A DNA stretch of 14,453 nt from Streptomyces katrae (GCF_000966975.1 NZ_JZWV01000491.1:1-14453), one strand, 5' to 3'. Counted from the stretch's first letter, positions 5,191 to 12,843 are shown. Numbers and translations are program-made. Notes: generated by a model from the letters alone, not told the origin.

Positions 5191-7089
5191 TCAGCCGCGG
5201 GGGTAGCGGGTCAGCCAGCCGGGGGCGGAGGCCGCAGGGCCGTGGAGGGCGGGGCCCTGGGTCATCTCCAGGGCGAAGTCGTCCGCGAGTTCCAGGATCG
5301 TGGGCCGCCCCTCCAACTCGGCCAGCCAGGCGGCCGGGAGGGCCGTCTCCCCGTGGAGGGCGCCCAGCAGGGCCCCGCACAGGGCGCCGGTGGCGGAGGA
5401 GTCGCCGCCGTGGTTGACGGCCAGCCGCAGCCCGTGCGGGACGTCCTCCGCGACGAGGGCGCAGTGGACGGCCACGGCCAGGGTGTCGGCGGCGTCACCG
5501 CCCTCGCCGGGGGAGCCGGGGGAGAGGGACTCGGCCGTGCCCCCGGAGGCTGCGGCGACGGCCCGTCGCAGGGCGTCGGTGACGGGCTGGTGGCCGGGGC
5601 GGGCGGCGAGGAGCGCCAGGGCGCGCTGGAGTACGGCGTCGAGGGTCTCGCCGCGCATCAGGCCGTGGACGAGGACGGCGAAGGCCCCGGCGGACAGGTA
5701 CGCGGTGGGGTGGCCGTGGCTCTGGGTGGCGCACTCGACGGCGAGCTGGAGGACGAGGGAGGGTTCCCAGCCGACCAGGAGCCCGAAGGGGGCGGACCGG
5801 GCGGTGGCGGCGGCGTCGCGGGCGGTGGGGTTCTTGGGCTGGTCCGGGGTGCCGCGGGTGTCGTCGGCGAAGCCGGTCAGGCAGGCCCGCTCGGGGCCGC
5901 GCCGGGCGTAGAGCCACTCCTCCTGGGCGAGCCAGCCGTTGTCCTTGCGGCGCTCGTCGGGGCCCCAGTCGTGCTGGGTGGCGGCCCAGCGGAGGTAGGC
6001 GCGGTGGACGTCGGTCGGGGGGTGCCAGCCGCCGGTGTCCCGGCGCACGTGGGCCCGTATCAGGCCGTCGACGGTGAAGAGGGTGAGCTGGGTGGAGGCG
6101 GTGACGGTGCCGCGGTGGCCGTGGGCGGGGGCGGGTCCGGTGGGGCCGGCCGGGCCGTGGGCCGCGCGGATGCCGTCCAGGGAGAGGCCGGCGACGGGGG
6201 CGCCGAGGGCGTCGCCGATCGCGGAGCCGAGGAGGGTGCCGCGCACCCGGCTGCGGAAGTCCTGCTGCTCGGCACGGCCCCACAGCGCGGTGGCCAGGTT
6301 GGTGACCGGCGCGCCAACCGGCGCGGCGGCGGGGCGGGCGAGGTGCGGTCCGGGGGGCGTGGTGGTGGCCGTGGTGATGGCCGGGCCCGTGGCCTGGCCG
6401 ATGGCCGTGCCGACGGTCGAAGTGGCGGGAGGAACCGGGTGCGGGCCGGCGGGCAGGCCCGGGTTCGGGCCGGCGGACGGGCTTGGGTTCGGGTCGGCGG
6501 GCAGGCCCGGGTTCGGGCCGGTGAACGAGTCCGGGTGAGGGCCGGTGGGCGGGTCCGGGAGAGGGGCGGCGGCCAAGTCGGGGAGCGGGCCGGCGGGCAG
6601 GCCCGGGATGGGGGCGGTGGGCCGGGCGGTGGTCGGGCCGGTCGCCGGGGCGGCGGCCAGAACCGCCGCCGGAGTCGGGGCCAAGCCTTCAGCCGGGGTC
6701 GGGGCCAGGCCCCTGGCCTGGCCCGGCGCAGGGGCGACCGGGCCCCCGGTGGTGGGTGGGGACGCGGCCGGATTCGCGGTCCCGGCGGCCGCGGCGACCG
6801 CCGCCCAGGCCTGCTGCCCGTGTGCCGCCGCCCCCGTCGGCCCGTGCGGCGCTGCGGAAACCGCTGCGTCCGCCGCCCCGGCCGGCTGCCCGTGGGGCTT
6901 TGCGAAGGCCGGTCCGGCCGCCGTCCCGGCCGGTTGTCCGTGCGGTGCTGCCGAGGCCGGGCCGTTCGTCGTCCGGGTGGCCGTGCCGGGGGGTGCGCCG
7001 CTGTCCGTCGGGGCGGCCGGCGGGCCGGTTGTTTCGGCCGGTGTGGGCGTGCTCGTACTCGTACCCGTGACTGAAGTCGTCGTGTCCAT
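5191..7089 (-). CDS. ADP-ribosylglycohydrolase-like protein, probably catalytically degenerate
   Basis: The 632-residue product starts at ATG 7089, with a G-rich ribosome binding site 6-8 nt upstream. Residues 1-270 are Pro/Ala/Thr-rich and look disordered. They include PHGQPAG copies near 49-71 and eight octapeptide repeats at 160-223. Residues 277-632 have the all-helical DraG/ARH fold: RGTLLGSAIGDALGAP at 283-298, TQLTLFTVDGLIRAH at 333-347 and NHGGDSSATG at 559-568. Family enzymes remove ADP-ribose using two Mg ions. Here the usual Glu after GDALGxPV is Ala300, the TDDT Asp pair is Ala331-Ser332, and the GDSDS/GDTDT site reads Asp563 but Ser565 and Ala566. Only one expected metal ligand clearly survives. 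This suggests a binding or scaffold role rather than hydrolysis. It diverges from the phosphatase gene. Confidence 0.8.
   Translation of the reverse strand: MDTTTSVTGTSTSTPTPAETTGPPAAPTDSGAPPGTATRTTNGPASAAPHGQPAGTAAGPAFAKPHGQPAGAADAAVSAAPHGPTGAAAHGQQAWAAVAAAAGTANPAASPPTTGGPVAPAPGQARGLAPTPAEGLAPTPAAVLAAAPATGPTTARPTAPIPGLPAGPLPDLAAAPLPDPPTGPHPDSFTGPNPGLPADPNPSPSAGPNPGLPAGPHPVPPATSTVGTAIGQATGPAITTATTTPPGPHLARPAAAPVGAPVTNLATALWGRAEQQDFRSRVRGTLLGSAIGDALGAPVAGLSLDGIRAAHGPAGPTGPAPAHGHRGTVTASTQLTLFTVDGLIRAHVRRDTGGWHPPTDVHRAYLRWAATQHDWGPDERRKDNGWLAQEEWLYARRGPERACLTGFADDTRGTPDQPKNPTARDAAATARSAPFGLLVGWEPSLVLQLAVECATQSHGHPTAYLSAGAFAVLVHGLMRGETLDAVLQRALALLAARPGHQPVTDALRRAVAAASGGTAESLSPGSPGEGGDAADTLAVAVHCALVAEDVPHGLRLAVNHGGDSSATGALCGALLGALHGETALPAAWLAELEGRPTILELADDFALEMTQGPALHGPAASAPGWLTRYPRG
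6421..6612 (-). repeat. eight tandem 24-bp units encoding Pro octapeptides
   Basis: Residues 160-223 of the ADP-ribosylglycohydrolase-like protein form eight in-register units of the pattern PxPxxxxG, such as PIPGLPAG, PLPDPPTG, PNPGLPAD and PNPGLPAG. At DNA level the units are imperfect, so this is an older coding repeat rather than a recent expansion. Units 5 and 7 are nearly identical. Confidence 0.75.
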
Positions 7090-7115
7090 GTCGTTCCCCC
7101 CAGAGTCTGGCGCGC

Positions 7116-7121
7116 ACTGTA
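7116..7121 (-). promoter_or_regulatory. possible -10 box for the ADP-ribosylglycohydrolase-like gene
   Basis: The minus strand reads TACAGT, fitting TANNNT, which would give a leader of about 20 nt containing the G-rich ribosome binding site. The -35 position (7139-7145) has no good hexamer but holds part of a GGTTCGG direct repeat (7129-7135 and 7139-7145), possibly an activator site. Confidence 0.3.
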
Positions 7122-7273
7122 GTGGACAGGTTCGGGTGGGTTCGGAAGGAGTCCGTCAGGTCGGCCCGTAAGTGGCCGGAGAACGGCCGGAATGTGCGGG
7201 GTCCCGGTCCACGGAATGATCGGTGGCACGTTTTGCCACTTGCCTTCACAGGGGCCGGTTCCAGCCATGTCCT

Positions 7274-7295
7274 GTTCACACGCGGTTCGCCAGGG
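7274..7295 (+). promoter_or_regulatory. PHO-box-like direct repeat ahead of the phosphatase gene
   Basis: Two directly adjacent 11-nt units, GTTCACACGCG (7274-7284) and GTTCGCCAGGG (7285-7295), follow the Streptomyces PhoP direct-repeat pattern, roughly G(T/G)TCAYYYR(G/C)G, at about 10 and 9 of 11 positions. They end 18 nt before the ATG at 7314. This suits a box in the -35 region of a transcript starting near the start codon, where no strong ribosome binding site is seen. The consensus is known; its operation here is inferred. Confidence 0.5.
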
Positions 7296-7313
7296 GCCCC
7301 GAGCCTCGACCCC

Positions 7314-8393
7314 ATGAAGAAGGCTCTCCTCGCCGCGACCGCCGTCGTCGCCTCCGCCCTCACCGCCTCCCTGGTCGTGGCCCCCGCCGCCTCCGCCTCC
7401 GGCTGGGAATGGCCCGGCCGCCACCACGACCGCACGTCCATCCCCTTCACCGAGGCCACCGTCACCGCCGCCGCGGACGGCTCGTATGCGCTGAAGTGGA
7501 ACGCCAAGGGCACCAGGCACGTCGAGATCAAGGCGAACGGCAAGGTCGTCGCCAAGGGCGGTGCCCAGGGCCGGGCCACCGTCCAGGGGCTGCCCGCCGC
7601 CGACCGCCAGTGGTTCGACTTCAAGGCCGACCACGGCCAGGGCCTGCACCTCGCCGACCGCCAGGTCAAGCTGGAGGGCGCGGTCAACTTCCGCGACATC
7701 GGCGGCTACCGCACCACCACCGGCCAGTGGGTCAAGATGGGCGAGGTCTACCGCTCCGACGCCCTCGACAAGCTCACCGCGAACGACCGGGCCAAGCTCC
7801 AGCGGCTGCGCGTGAAGACCGTCTTCGACCTGCGCACCCAGGACGAGCGCGGCAAGGACGCCGACCGGGTCCCGGCCGGCGCCCGCTACGTCGTCGCCGA
7901 CGTCTTCGCCGGCTCCGGCTCCTTCCAGACCATGCCCAAGTCCCCCGACGAGGCCGTCCAGGCCATGATCGGCGCCGAGCGGAGCATGGTCAGCGGCGAG
8001 GGCGGCAAGAAGGCCTACGCGCAGGTACTCGACGGGGTCCGCGACGACCGCGCACACGCCGTCCTCTTCCACTGCACGGCCGGCAAGGACCGCACCGGCT
8101 GGGCCGACGCCACGCTGCTGACCGCCCTGGGCGTCCCGCAGGAGACGGTGCTGGCCGACTACCTGGCCAGCAACGACTACCGCAAGGCCGCCAACGAGGC
8201 GATCCTCTCCCGCCTGCCGGCCCCGCAGGCCGCCGTCTACAAGCCGATGCTCGACGTCCGCCCCGAGTACCTGAACGCGGGCTACGACGAGGTCAAGGCC
8301 AAGTACGGCACCTTCGACCGCTACCTCAAGGACGGCCTCGGCCTGGACGCCCGCGAGCTGCGCGACCTGAAGCGGGACCTCCTCGTCGGCTGA
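7314..8393 (+). CDS. secreted protein-tyrosine/serine phosphatase, MptpB-like
   Basis: The 359-residue precursor begins at ATG 7314 with a classical signal peptide (MKKALLAATAVV to about APAASAS, residues 1-29). Residues 40-110 form a small beta-rich N-terminal region. The phosphatase domain (Y_phosphatase3, MptpB-like) has GAVNFRDIGGY at 122-132, FDLRT at 171-175 and the P-loop HCTAGKDRTG at 253-262, so Cys254 is the expected nucleophile and Arg260 the phosphate binder. Such enzymes dephosphorylate phospho-Tyr/Ser/Thr and, in MptpB, phosphoinositides; the substrate here is unknown. The start is set by the signal peptide, since an upstream in-frame extension does not look coding. The ribosome binding site is poor. 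A PHO-box-like repeat upstream suggests phosphate control, and a 17-bp terminator follows. Confidence 0.9.
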   Translation: MKKALLAATAVVASALTASLVVAPAASASGWEWPGRHHDRTSIPFTEATVTAAADGSYALKWNAKGTRHVEIKANGKVVAKGGAQGRATVQGLPAADRQWFDFKADHGQGLHLADRQVKLEGAVNFRDIGGYRTTTGQWVKMGEVYRSDALDKLTANDRAKLQRLRVKTVFDLRTQDERGKDADRVPAGARYVVADVFAGSGSFQTMPKSPDEAVQAMIGAERSMVSGEGGKKAYAQVLDGVRDDRAHAVLFHCTAGKDRTGWADATLLTALGVPQETVLADYLASNDYRKAANEAILSRLPAPQAAVYKPMLDVRPEYLNAGYDEVKAKYGTFDRYLKDGLGLDARELRDLKRDLLVG

Positions 8394-8409
8394 ACCGGCC
8401 GCGGAAGGG

Positions 8410-8452
8410 GACGGAGCCGGGGCCCGTGCCGCACGCGGGTCCCGGCTCCGTC
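8410..8452. terminator. 17-bp bidirectional terminator hairpin
   Basis: Arms 8410-8426 and 8436-8452 pair over 17 bp with one G-T wobble (8422 with 8440) around a 9-nt loop. It fills the 72-bp gap between the convergent phosphatase and fbiC stop codons and can end both transcripts. Confidence 0.8.
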
Positions 8453-8465
8453 GCGAAAGCGCGGC

Positions 8466-11057
8466 TCAGTCCAGGACCGGCAGCAGCTCCGGCAGGTGCC
8501 CGTCCGAGGCGCGGGCCGCGTCCTGCCGCTCCTGCGGCACCTCCCCGTACAGCGTCGTACGGGGCTTCGCGGGCCGGCCCGCCGCCTCCGCGACCGCGAC
8601 CAGGTCCCGGACGGACTTGTACGAGCCGTAACTCGAACCCGCCATGCGGGAGATGGTCTCCTCCATCAGCGTCCCGCCCAGGTCGTTGGCCCCGGAGCGG
8701 AGCATCTCGGCCGCGCCCTCCGTGCCCAGCTTCACCCAGCTCGTCTGGATGTTGGGGATGTGCGGGTGCAGCAGCAGCCGGGCCATCGCCGTCACCGCCC
8801 GGTTGTCGCGGACCGTCGGGCCGGGCCGGGCGATGCCCGCCAGGTAGACGGGGGCGTTGGTGTGGATGAAGGGGAGCGTCACGAACTCCGTGAACCCCTC
8901 CACCCCGTTGGCGAGCGCCGTCTCCTGGATGCGGGCCAGGGTGCGGAAGTGGCCGAGCCAGTGCCGGGGCTGGTCCACGTGCCCGTACATCATCGTGGAC
9001 GAGGAGCGGATGCCCAGCTCGTGCGCGGTGGTGATGACCTCGGTCCAGTCCGCCGTCGGCAGCTTGCCCTTGGTGAGCACCCAGCGGACCTCGTCGTCCA
9101 GGATCTCCGCCGCCGTGCCCGGGATCGAGTCCAGCCCGGCCTCCTTGGCGGCCGTCAGCCAGTCCCGTACGGACATCCCGGTGCGGGTGGCCCCGTTGAC
9201 GACCTCCATCGGGGAGAAGGCGTGCACGTGCATCCCCGGCACCCGCTGCTTCACCGCCCGCGCGATGTCGAAGTACGCCGTCCCCGGCAGGTCCGGGTGG
9301 ATGCCGCCCTGCATGCACACCTCGACGGCGCCCACCTCCCAGGCCTGCGCGGCCCGGTCGGCGACCTGCTCCAGGGAGAGGGTGTACGCGTCGGCGTCGG
9401 TGCGGCGCTGTGCGAAGGCGCAGAACCGGCAGCCGGTGTAGCAGACGTTGGTGAAGTTGATGTTCCGCGTGACGATGTACGTGACGTCCTCGCCCACCAC
9501 CGACCGGCGCAGGTCGTCAGCGATCCGGCACAGGGCATCCAGCGCCGGGCCGTCCGCGTGCAGCAGGGCCAGGGCCTGCTCGTCGGTGAGCCGCTCCGGA
9601 TCCTCGGCGGCCCGCGCCAGCGCGGCCCGTACGTCGGTGTCGATCCGCTCGGGGACCATGCCGGGCGCGGCGGCCTCGCGCAGGGCCTCCCAGTCGCCGT
9701 AGACCTCGTCGAAGTCCTCGCGGCGGTCGCCGGTGCGGCCCTCGGTGTCGATGGCGGTGTGCAGGTCGGTGCGCCCGGCGGCGGTGAAGGCCTCCTCGGG
9801 CTCCTGCCAGGGGTGCCCCTCCACGACGGCGTCCGGGAGGGCGAGGCCGGTCTCCGGGTCGGCCAGCGCCCGTACGTGCGGCAGCAGGCGGGGGTCCAGC
9901 CAGGGCTCGCCGCGGCGCACGAACTCCGGGTACACGCAGAGCCGTTCGCGCAGCTCGAACCCGGCCGCCGCCGACTGCTCGGCGAGGAGGTCGATCTGGG
10001 GCCAGGGGCGTTCGGGGTTGACGTGGTCCGGGGTGAGGGGGGAGACCCCGCCCCAGTCGTCGATGCCGGCGCCGATCAGGCGGGCGTACTCGCCGTCGAC
10101 CAGGTTGGGCGGGGCCTGGAGGCAGGCGGAGGGGCCCATGATGTGCCGGGCGACGGCGATCGTGGCGACCAGGTCGTCCAGTTCGGCGTCCGGCATCCCG
10201 CGCATCGCCGTGTCCGGCTTGGCACGGAAGTTCTGGATGATCAGCTCCTGGATGCCGTGGTAGGCGCGGGAGATCCGGCGCAGCGCGAACAGGGACTCGG
10301 CGCGCTCCTCGTACGTCTCGCCGATGCCGATCAGCAGCCCGGAGGTGAAGGGCACCGAGGAGCGGCCGGCGTCCTCCAGGACGCGCAGCCGGACGGCCGG
10401 TTCCTTGTCGGGGGAGCCGTGGTGCGGGCCGCCGGGCTCGGACCACAGCCGGGTGGCGGTGGTCTCCAGCATCATCCCCATGGACGGGGCCACCGGCTTC
10501 AGCCGCTGGAAGTCCGCCCAGGACATGACGCCCGGGTTGAGGTGGGGCAGCAGCCCCGTCTCCTCCAGGATGCGGACGGAGATGGCGCGGACGTAGGAGA
10601 TGGTGTCGTCGTAGCCCTCCGCCTCCAGCCACTCGCGGGCCTCGGGCCAGCGGTCCTCGGGCTTGTCCCCGAGGGTGATCAGGGCTTCCTTGCAGCCGAG
10701 GGCGGCGCCCCGGCGGGCGATGTCGAGGACCTCGTCCGGGGACATGAACATCCCGTGGCCGGCCCGGCGCAGCTTGCCGGGGACGGTGGCGAAGGTGCAG
10801 TAGTGGCACTTGTCGCGGCACAGCCGGGTGAGCGGGATGAACACGCTCTTCGAGTACGTGATCACGCCCGCGCGGCCGGCGGCCGCCAGGCCCGCGTCGC
10901 GGACCCGGGCGGCGGAGGCGGCGAGGTCCTCCAGGGCCTCGCCGCGGGCCTGGAGCAGCACGGCCGCCTCGGTCGCGTCCAGCGCGACACCGTCGCGGGC
11001 CCGCCGGAGCGCGCGGCGCATCGCGTTGTCGGTCGGGGCGTCACTCGGAGTGGTCAT
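8466..11057 (-). CDS. fbiC: FO synthase, bifunctional radical SAM enzyme (CofG-CofH fusion)
   Basis: This 863-residue protein makes 7,8-didemethyl-8-hydroxy-5-deazariboflavin (FO), the chromophore of coenzyme F420, from tyrosine and the ribityl-diaminouracil intermediate of riboflavin synthesis. The CofG half has CRDKCHYC at residues 80-87 (CxxxCxxC for the 4Fe-4S cluster). The CofH half has CYTGCRFC at 539-546. Supporting stretches are ETTATRLW (198-205), [15 protein letters not shown] (238-252), [13 protein letters not shown] (581-593) and SSTMMYGH (686-693). Length fits the fused actinobacterial form of about 860 residues. ATG 11057 has no ribosome binding site; TATGCT 6 nt upstream suggests a leaderless mRNA. 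It lies 40 bp downstream of the SDR gene on the same strand. Both cysteine triads are intact. Confidence 0.97.
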   Translation of the reverse strand: MTTPSDAPTDNAMRRALRRARDGVALDATEAAVLLQARGEALEDLAASAARVRDAGLAAAGRAGVITYSKSVFIPLTRLCRDKCHYCTFATVPGKLRRAGHGMFMSPDEVLDIARRGAALGCKEALITLGDKPEDRWPEAREWLEAEGYDDTISYVRAISVRILEETGLLPHLNPGVMSWADFQRLKPVAPSMGMMLETTATRLWSEPGGPHHGSPDKEPAVRLRVLEDAGRSSVPFTSGLLIGIGETYEERAESLFALRRISRAYHGIQELIIQNFRAKPDTAMRGMPDAELDDLVATIAVARHIMGPSACLQAPPNLVDGEYARLIGAGIDDWGGVSPLTPDHVNPERPWPQIDLLAEQSAAAGFELRERLCVYPEFVRRGEPWLDPRLLPHVRALADPETGLALPDAVVEGHPWQEPEEAFTAAGRTDLHTAIDTEGRTGDRREDFDEVYGDWEALREAAAPGMVPERIDTDVRAALARAAEDPERLTDEQALALLHADGPALDALCRIADDLRRSVVGEDVTYIVTRNINFTNVCYTGCRFCAFAQRRTDADAYTLSLEQVADRAAQAWEVGAVEVCMQGGIHPDLPGTAYFDIARAVKQRVPGMHVHAFSPMEVVNGATRTGMSVRDWLTAAKEAGLDSIPGTAAEILDDEVRWVLTKGKLPTADWTEVITTAHELGIRSSSTMMYGHVDQPRHWLGHFRTLARIQETALANGVEGFTEFVTLPFIHTNAPVYLAGIARPGPTVRDNRAVTAMARLLLHPHIPNIQTSWVKLGTEGAAEMLRSGANDLGGTLMEETISRMAGSSYGSYKSVRDLVAVAEAAGRPAKPRTTLYGEVPQERQDAARASDGHLPELLPVLD

Positions 11058-11063
11058 ACGGCG

Positions 11064-11082
11064 AGCATACGATCCGCGGATC
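11064..11082 (-). promoter_or_regulatory. putative leaderless promoter and palindrome ahead of fbiC
   Basis: On the minus strand TATGCT (11069-11064) fits TANNNT and ends exactly 6 nt before the fbiC ATG; no Shine-Dalgarno sequence is present. A perfect 12-bp palindrome, GATCCGCGGATC (11071-11082), lies immediately upstream in the -10/-35 spacer, a normal place for a repressor. No good -35 hexamer is seen. Confidence 0.4.
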
Positions 11083-11097
11083 CGGGGCCGGGGCGGG

Positions 11098-11883
11098 TCA
11101 CCGCATCAGCTCACCGGCGTTGACCAGCAGGGACTGGCCGGTTATCGCCCGCGCCCGGTCGGAGGCGAGGAAGGCGGCGGCGTCCGCCACGTCCCCGTCG
11201 GTGGCGAGGGCGGGCAGGGCCATCCGGTCCGTGAGGCGGGCGAGGACCTCGGCCTCGGGGACGTTCTCGGTGTGGGCGGTGAAGGTGACGAAGGCCTGGA
11301 CGGGAGGGCCCCACATCCAGCCGGGCAGCACGGTGTTGACGCGGATCCGGTGCGGGCCGAGCTCCCGGGCCAGGGAGTACATGGCGGAGGTCAGCGCACC
11401 CTTGGACGCGGCGTACGCCGCCTGGCGGACCTCGTTGGGGGCCGCGACGGCGGACTGGGTGCCGATGAGGACGACGGAGCCGCCGCCGGCCGCCTTGAGG
11501 GCGGGCAGGCAGGCGCGGGTCATGCGCAGGGTGCCGAGGAGGTTGACGTCGAGGATCTGCTGCCAGGTCCCGAAGTCGGCGTCCTCCAGGCCGCCGAAGT
11601 AGGAGTCCCAGGCGGCGACGTGCACGACGGCGTCGATGCCGCCGAAGCGTCCGGCGGCGAGCGCGGCGAGGGCCTCGCACTGCCGCTCGTCGGTGATGTC
11701 GGTGGGGAGGTGGGCGGTGTGCGTGCCGTCGGGGTCGATCTCGGCGGCGGTCTTGGCCAGGTTGGCCGCGGTGCGCGCCCCGAGGACGGCGTTCCCGCCG
11801 TCGCGGACCACGGCGGCGGCCACCTGGTGGCCGAGCCCGGCCCCCACACCGGAGACGACGACGGTCTTCCCTCGCAGCAGCAT
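11098..11883 (-). CDS. SDR-family oxidoreductase
   Basis: The 261-residue product is a classical short-chain dehydrogenase/reductase with a Rossmann fold. The nucleotide-binding motif is SGVGAGLG (11-18), followed by TDITDE (61-66), HVAAW in place of the usual NNAG (88-92), DVNLLG (112-117; Asn114), catalytic Ser144 (IGTQSA) and YAASK (Tyr157, Lys161). NTVLPGWM (183-190) precedes the substrate loop. Arg37 after the second strand favours NADP(H), but that is only a tendency. The start at ATG 11883 has GGGAG 6 nt upstream. The substrate cannot be inferred. It is 40 bp upstream of fbiC, though fbiC seems to have its own promoter. A tandem TGACG-type inverted repeat lies in its promoter region. 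Confidence 0.92.
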   Translation of the reverse strand: MLLRGKTVVVSGVGAGLGHQVAAAVVRDGGNAVLGARTAANLAKTAAEIDPDGTHTAHLPTDITDERQCEALAALAAGRFGGIDAVVHVAAWDSYFGGLEDADFGTWQQILDVNLLGTLRMTRACLPALKAAGGGSVVLIGTQSAVAAPNEVRQAAYAASKGALTSAMYSLARELGPHRIRVNTVLPGWMWGPPVQAFVTFTAHTENVPEAEVLARLTDRMALPALATDGDVADAAAFLASDRARAITGQSLLVNAGELMR

Positions 11884-11897
11884 GGCGCGCTCCCGTG

Positions 11898-11925
11898 TGA
11901 CGATCCGTTTCTGACGGTGCGTCAG
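11898..11925. promoter_or_regulatory. tandem TGACG-N3-CGTCA operator
   Basis: CTGACG-GTG-CGTCAG at 11911-11925 is a perfect 6-bp inverted repeat. Directly beside it, 11898-11910 reads TGACG-ATC-CGTTT, a degenerate copy whose centre is 14 nt away. Both lie 15-42 nt ahead of the SDR start codon, where an operator would act. The form suits a dimeric TetR- or MarR-like regulator; no such regulator gene is adjacent. Confidence 0.45.
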
Positions 11926-11985
11926 GGTAAGCGGGAGCGGTCGCGGGCGGAAGGGGTGCGGGGGGCCCGGGCGGGCGCGTGCGGG

Positions 11986-12645
11986 TCAGCGGCGCCCGGT
12001 GGCGTCCAGGTAGATGTTCACGATGACCCAGGTGAACCAGAGCAGCGGGATGATCGCCACGTAGGCGAGCGGCCGCGCGTGCACCGGCGGGCCCTCCTCC
12101 AGCGGCTGGCGGCCCGGCGCGGGCGTGGGGTCCGGGAGCTTGCCGAACTTGATCGCGGCGAGCAGGTTCCAGAACAGCGTGAACGGCGTGAAGAGCACCA
12201 GGGACAGGGGGCTCCACCAGCCCTGGCAGAGGGTCTTGGTGGTCATGGTGCGGACCAGCGACCGGCCGCACGGGCGGCAGAACGGGCCGTTCAGGGTGTG
12301 GAAGCGCATCAGCACCAGCACGCCGACGTGGGCGCGGACCGAGAAGAGCGCGGCCTGCGGGGCCCCGCAGTTGCGGCAGCCGGGCGCGGGCGCGTGGCCG
12401 TACGGGGGCGCGTAGGCGGGGTCGTGCGGCATGGCACCCGGGGGCACGGCGCCCGGGCCGCCCTGCTGGGCGGGGAAGCCGGGGGCGGGCTGCGCCGGGT
12501 GGCCGGCGCCCGGGTGGGGCTGCTGGCCCACGGGCGGCTGGGCGTACGGGTTCGGCTGCTGGGCGCCGGCGTACGGGTTGGGGTTCGGCGGGACCGGCGC
12601 GCCCGCGTACGGGTTCGGCGCGGGCTGGTGCGGCGGGGTGGTCAT
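11986..12645 (-). CDS. zinc-ribbon membrane protein with Pro-rich N-terminus
   Basis: The 219-residue product starts at ATG 12645, with GAAGG 6 nt upstream. Residues 1-88 are Pro/Ala/Gly/Gln-rich with NPYAG-type repeats (residues 11-15, 23-27 and 32-35) and look disordered. Two CxxC pairs, CRNC (90-93) and CRPC (123-126), form a probable zinc ribbon. Two hydrophobic segments follow at about 144-165 and 193-212, giving a membrane anchor with a cytoplasmic ribbon. I recognise the general type (actinobacterial 'NPYA-repeat plus membrane' proteins) but know no function. It is 102 bp upstream of the SDR gene and 198 bp downstream of the DsbA-like gene. An in-frame GTG at 12777 would add an Arg/Pro-rich stretch and is less likely. 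Confidence 0.8.
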   Translation of the reverse strand: MTTPPHQPAPNPYAGAPVPPNPNPYAGAQQPNPYAQPPVGQQPHPGAGHPAQPAPGFPAQQGGPGAVPPGAMPHDPAYAPPYGHAPAPGCRNCGAPQAALFSVRAHVGVLVLMRFHTLNGPFCRPCGRSLVRTMTTKTLCQGWWSPLSLVLFTPFTLFWNLLAAIKFGKLPDPTPAPGRQPLEEGPPVHARPLAYVAIIPLLWFTWVIVNIYLDATGRR

Positions 12646-12799
12646 GGCAGGCCTTCGGGATCGGCGGCGCGGGCAGGAGAGCGGCGGCCGGCGGGCGTCA
12701 GGCAGGGCGGCGAACGGCCTGGACCACGGCCCGCCCGGCTTCCGGATGCCTTCACGGAAGGAGGAGGCTTCGTACACCAGTGCTCTCGTCTGGCCGAAA

Positions 12800-12830
12800 A
12801 GTATCAGGAGTTGGGGCGGCTCCCGGTCAG
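12800..12830 (-). promoter_or_regulatory. possible promoter for the zinc-ribbon membrane protein
   Basis: On the minus strand CTGACC (12830-12825) and GATACT (12805-12800) are separated by 19 bp. Each is a partial match to -35 and -10, and the spacer is long. It would give a 5' leader of about 150 nt, covering most of the 12646-12843 gap, which otherwise holds no gene. Confidence 0.25.
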
Positions 12831-12843
12831 CCTTCCCGGCGGG

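Noticed and set aside
6094..6099. Missing TDDT motif in the ADP-ribosylglycohydrolase-like protein explained by frameshift or sequencing error
   Set aside because: Residues on both sides match the family in the same frame, so the Ala-Ser is a genuine substitution as given.
6421..6612. Repeat array considered as CRISPR or a non-coding minisatellite
   Set aside because: Units are 24 bp, imperfect, without spacers, and stay in the coding frame as Pro octapeptides.
5170..7074. Long plus-strand open frame opposite the ADP-ribosylglycohydrolase-like gene
   Set aside because: Gly/Arg/Ala-rich product without recognisable domains; the opposite strand encodes a clear DraG/ARH fold with a proper start. 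Long antisense frames are expected in such GC-rich DNA.
7244..7254. CTTCACAGGGG as a third PHO-box unit
   Set aside because: It is 30 nt from the first unit rather than a multiple of 11, so it is out of phase with the repeat.
6060..8072. 670-codon minus-strand frame spanning the ADP-ribosylglycohydrolase-like N-terminus and the phosphatase gene
   Set aside because: It runs antisense through a well-supported phosphatase and out of frame through another gene, and the product is Arg/Pro-rich low complexity.
8496..11123. 875-codon plus-strand frame opposite fbiC
   Set aside because: fbiC is unmistakable on the other strand with both radical SAM cysteine triads; the plus frame is a GC-bias shadow.
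12646..12777. N-terminal extension of the zinc-ribbon membrane protein from GTG 12777
   Set aside because: The added residues are Arg/Pro/Ser-rich without family character, and ATG 12645 has a good ribosome binding site.
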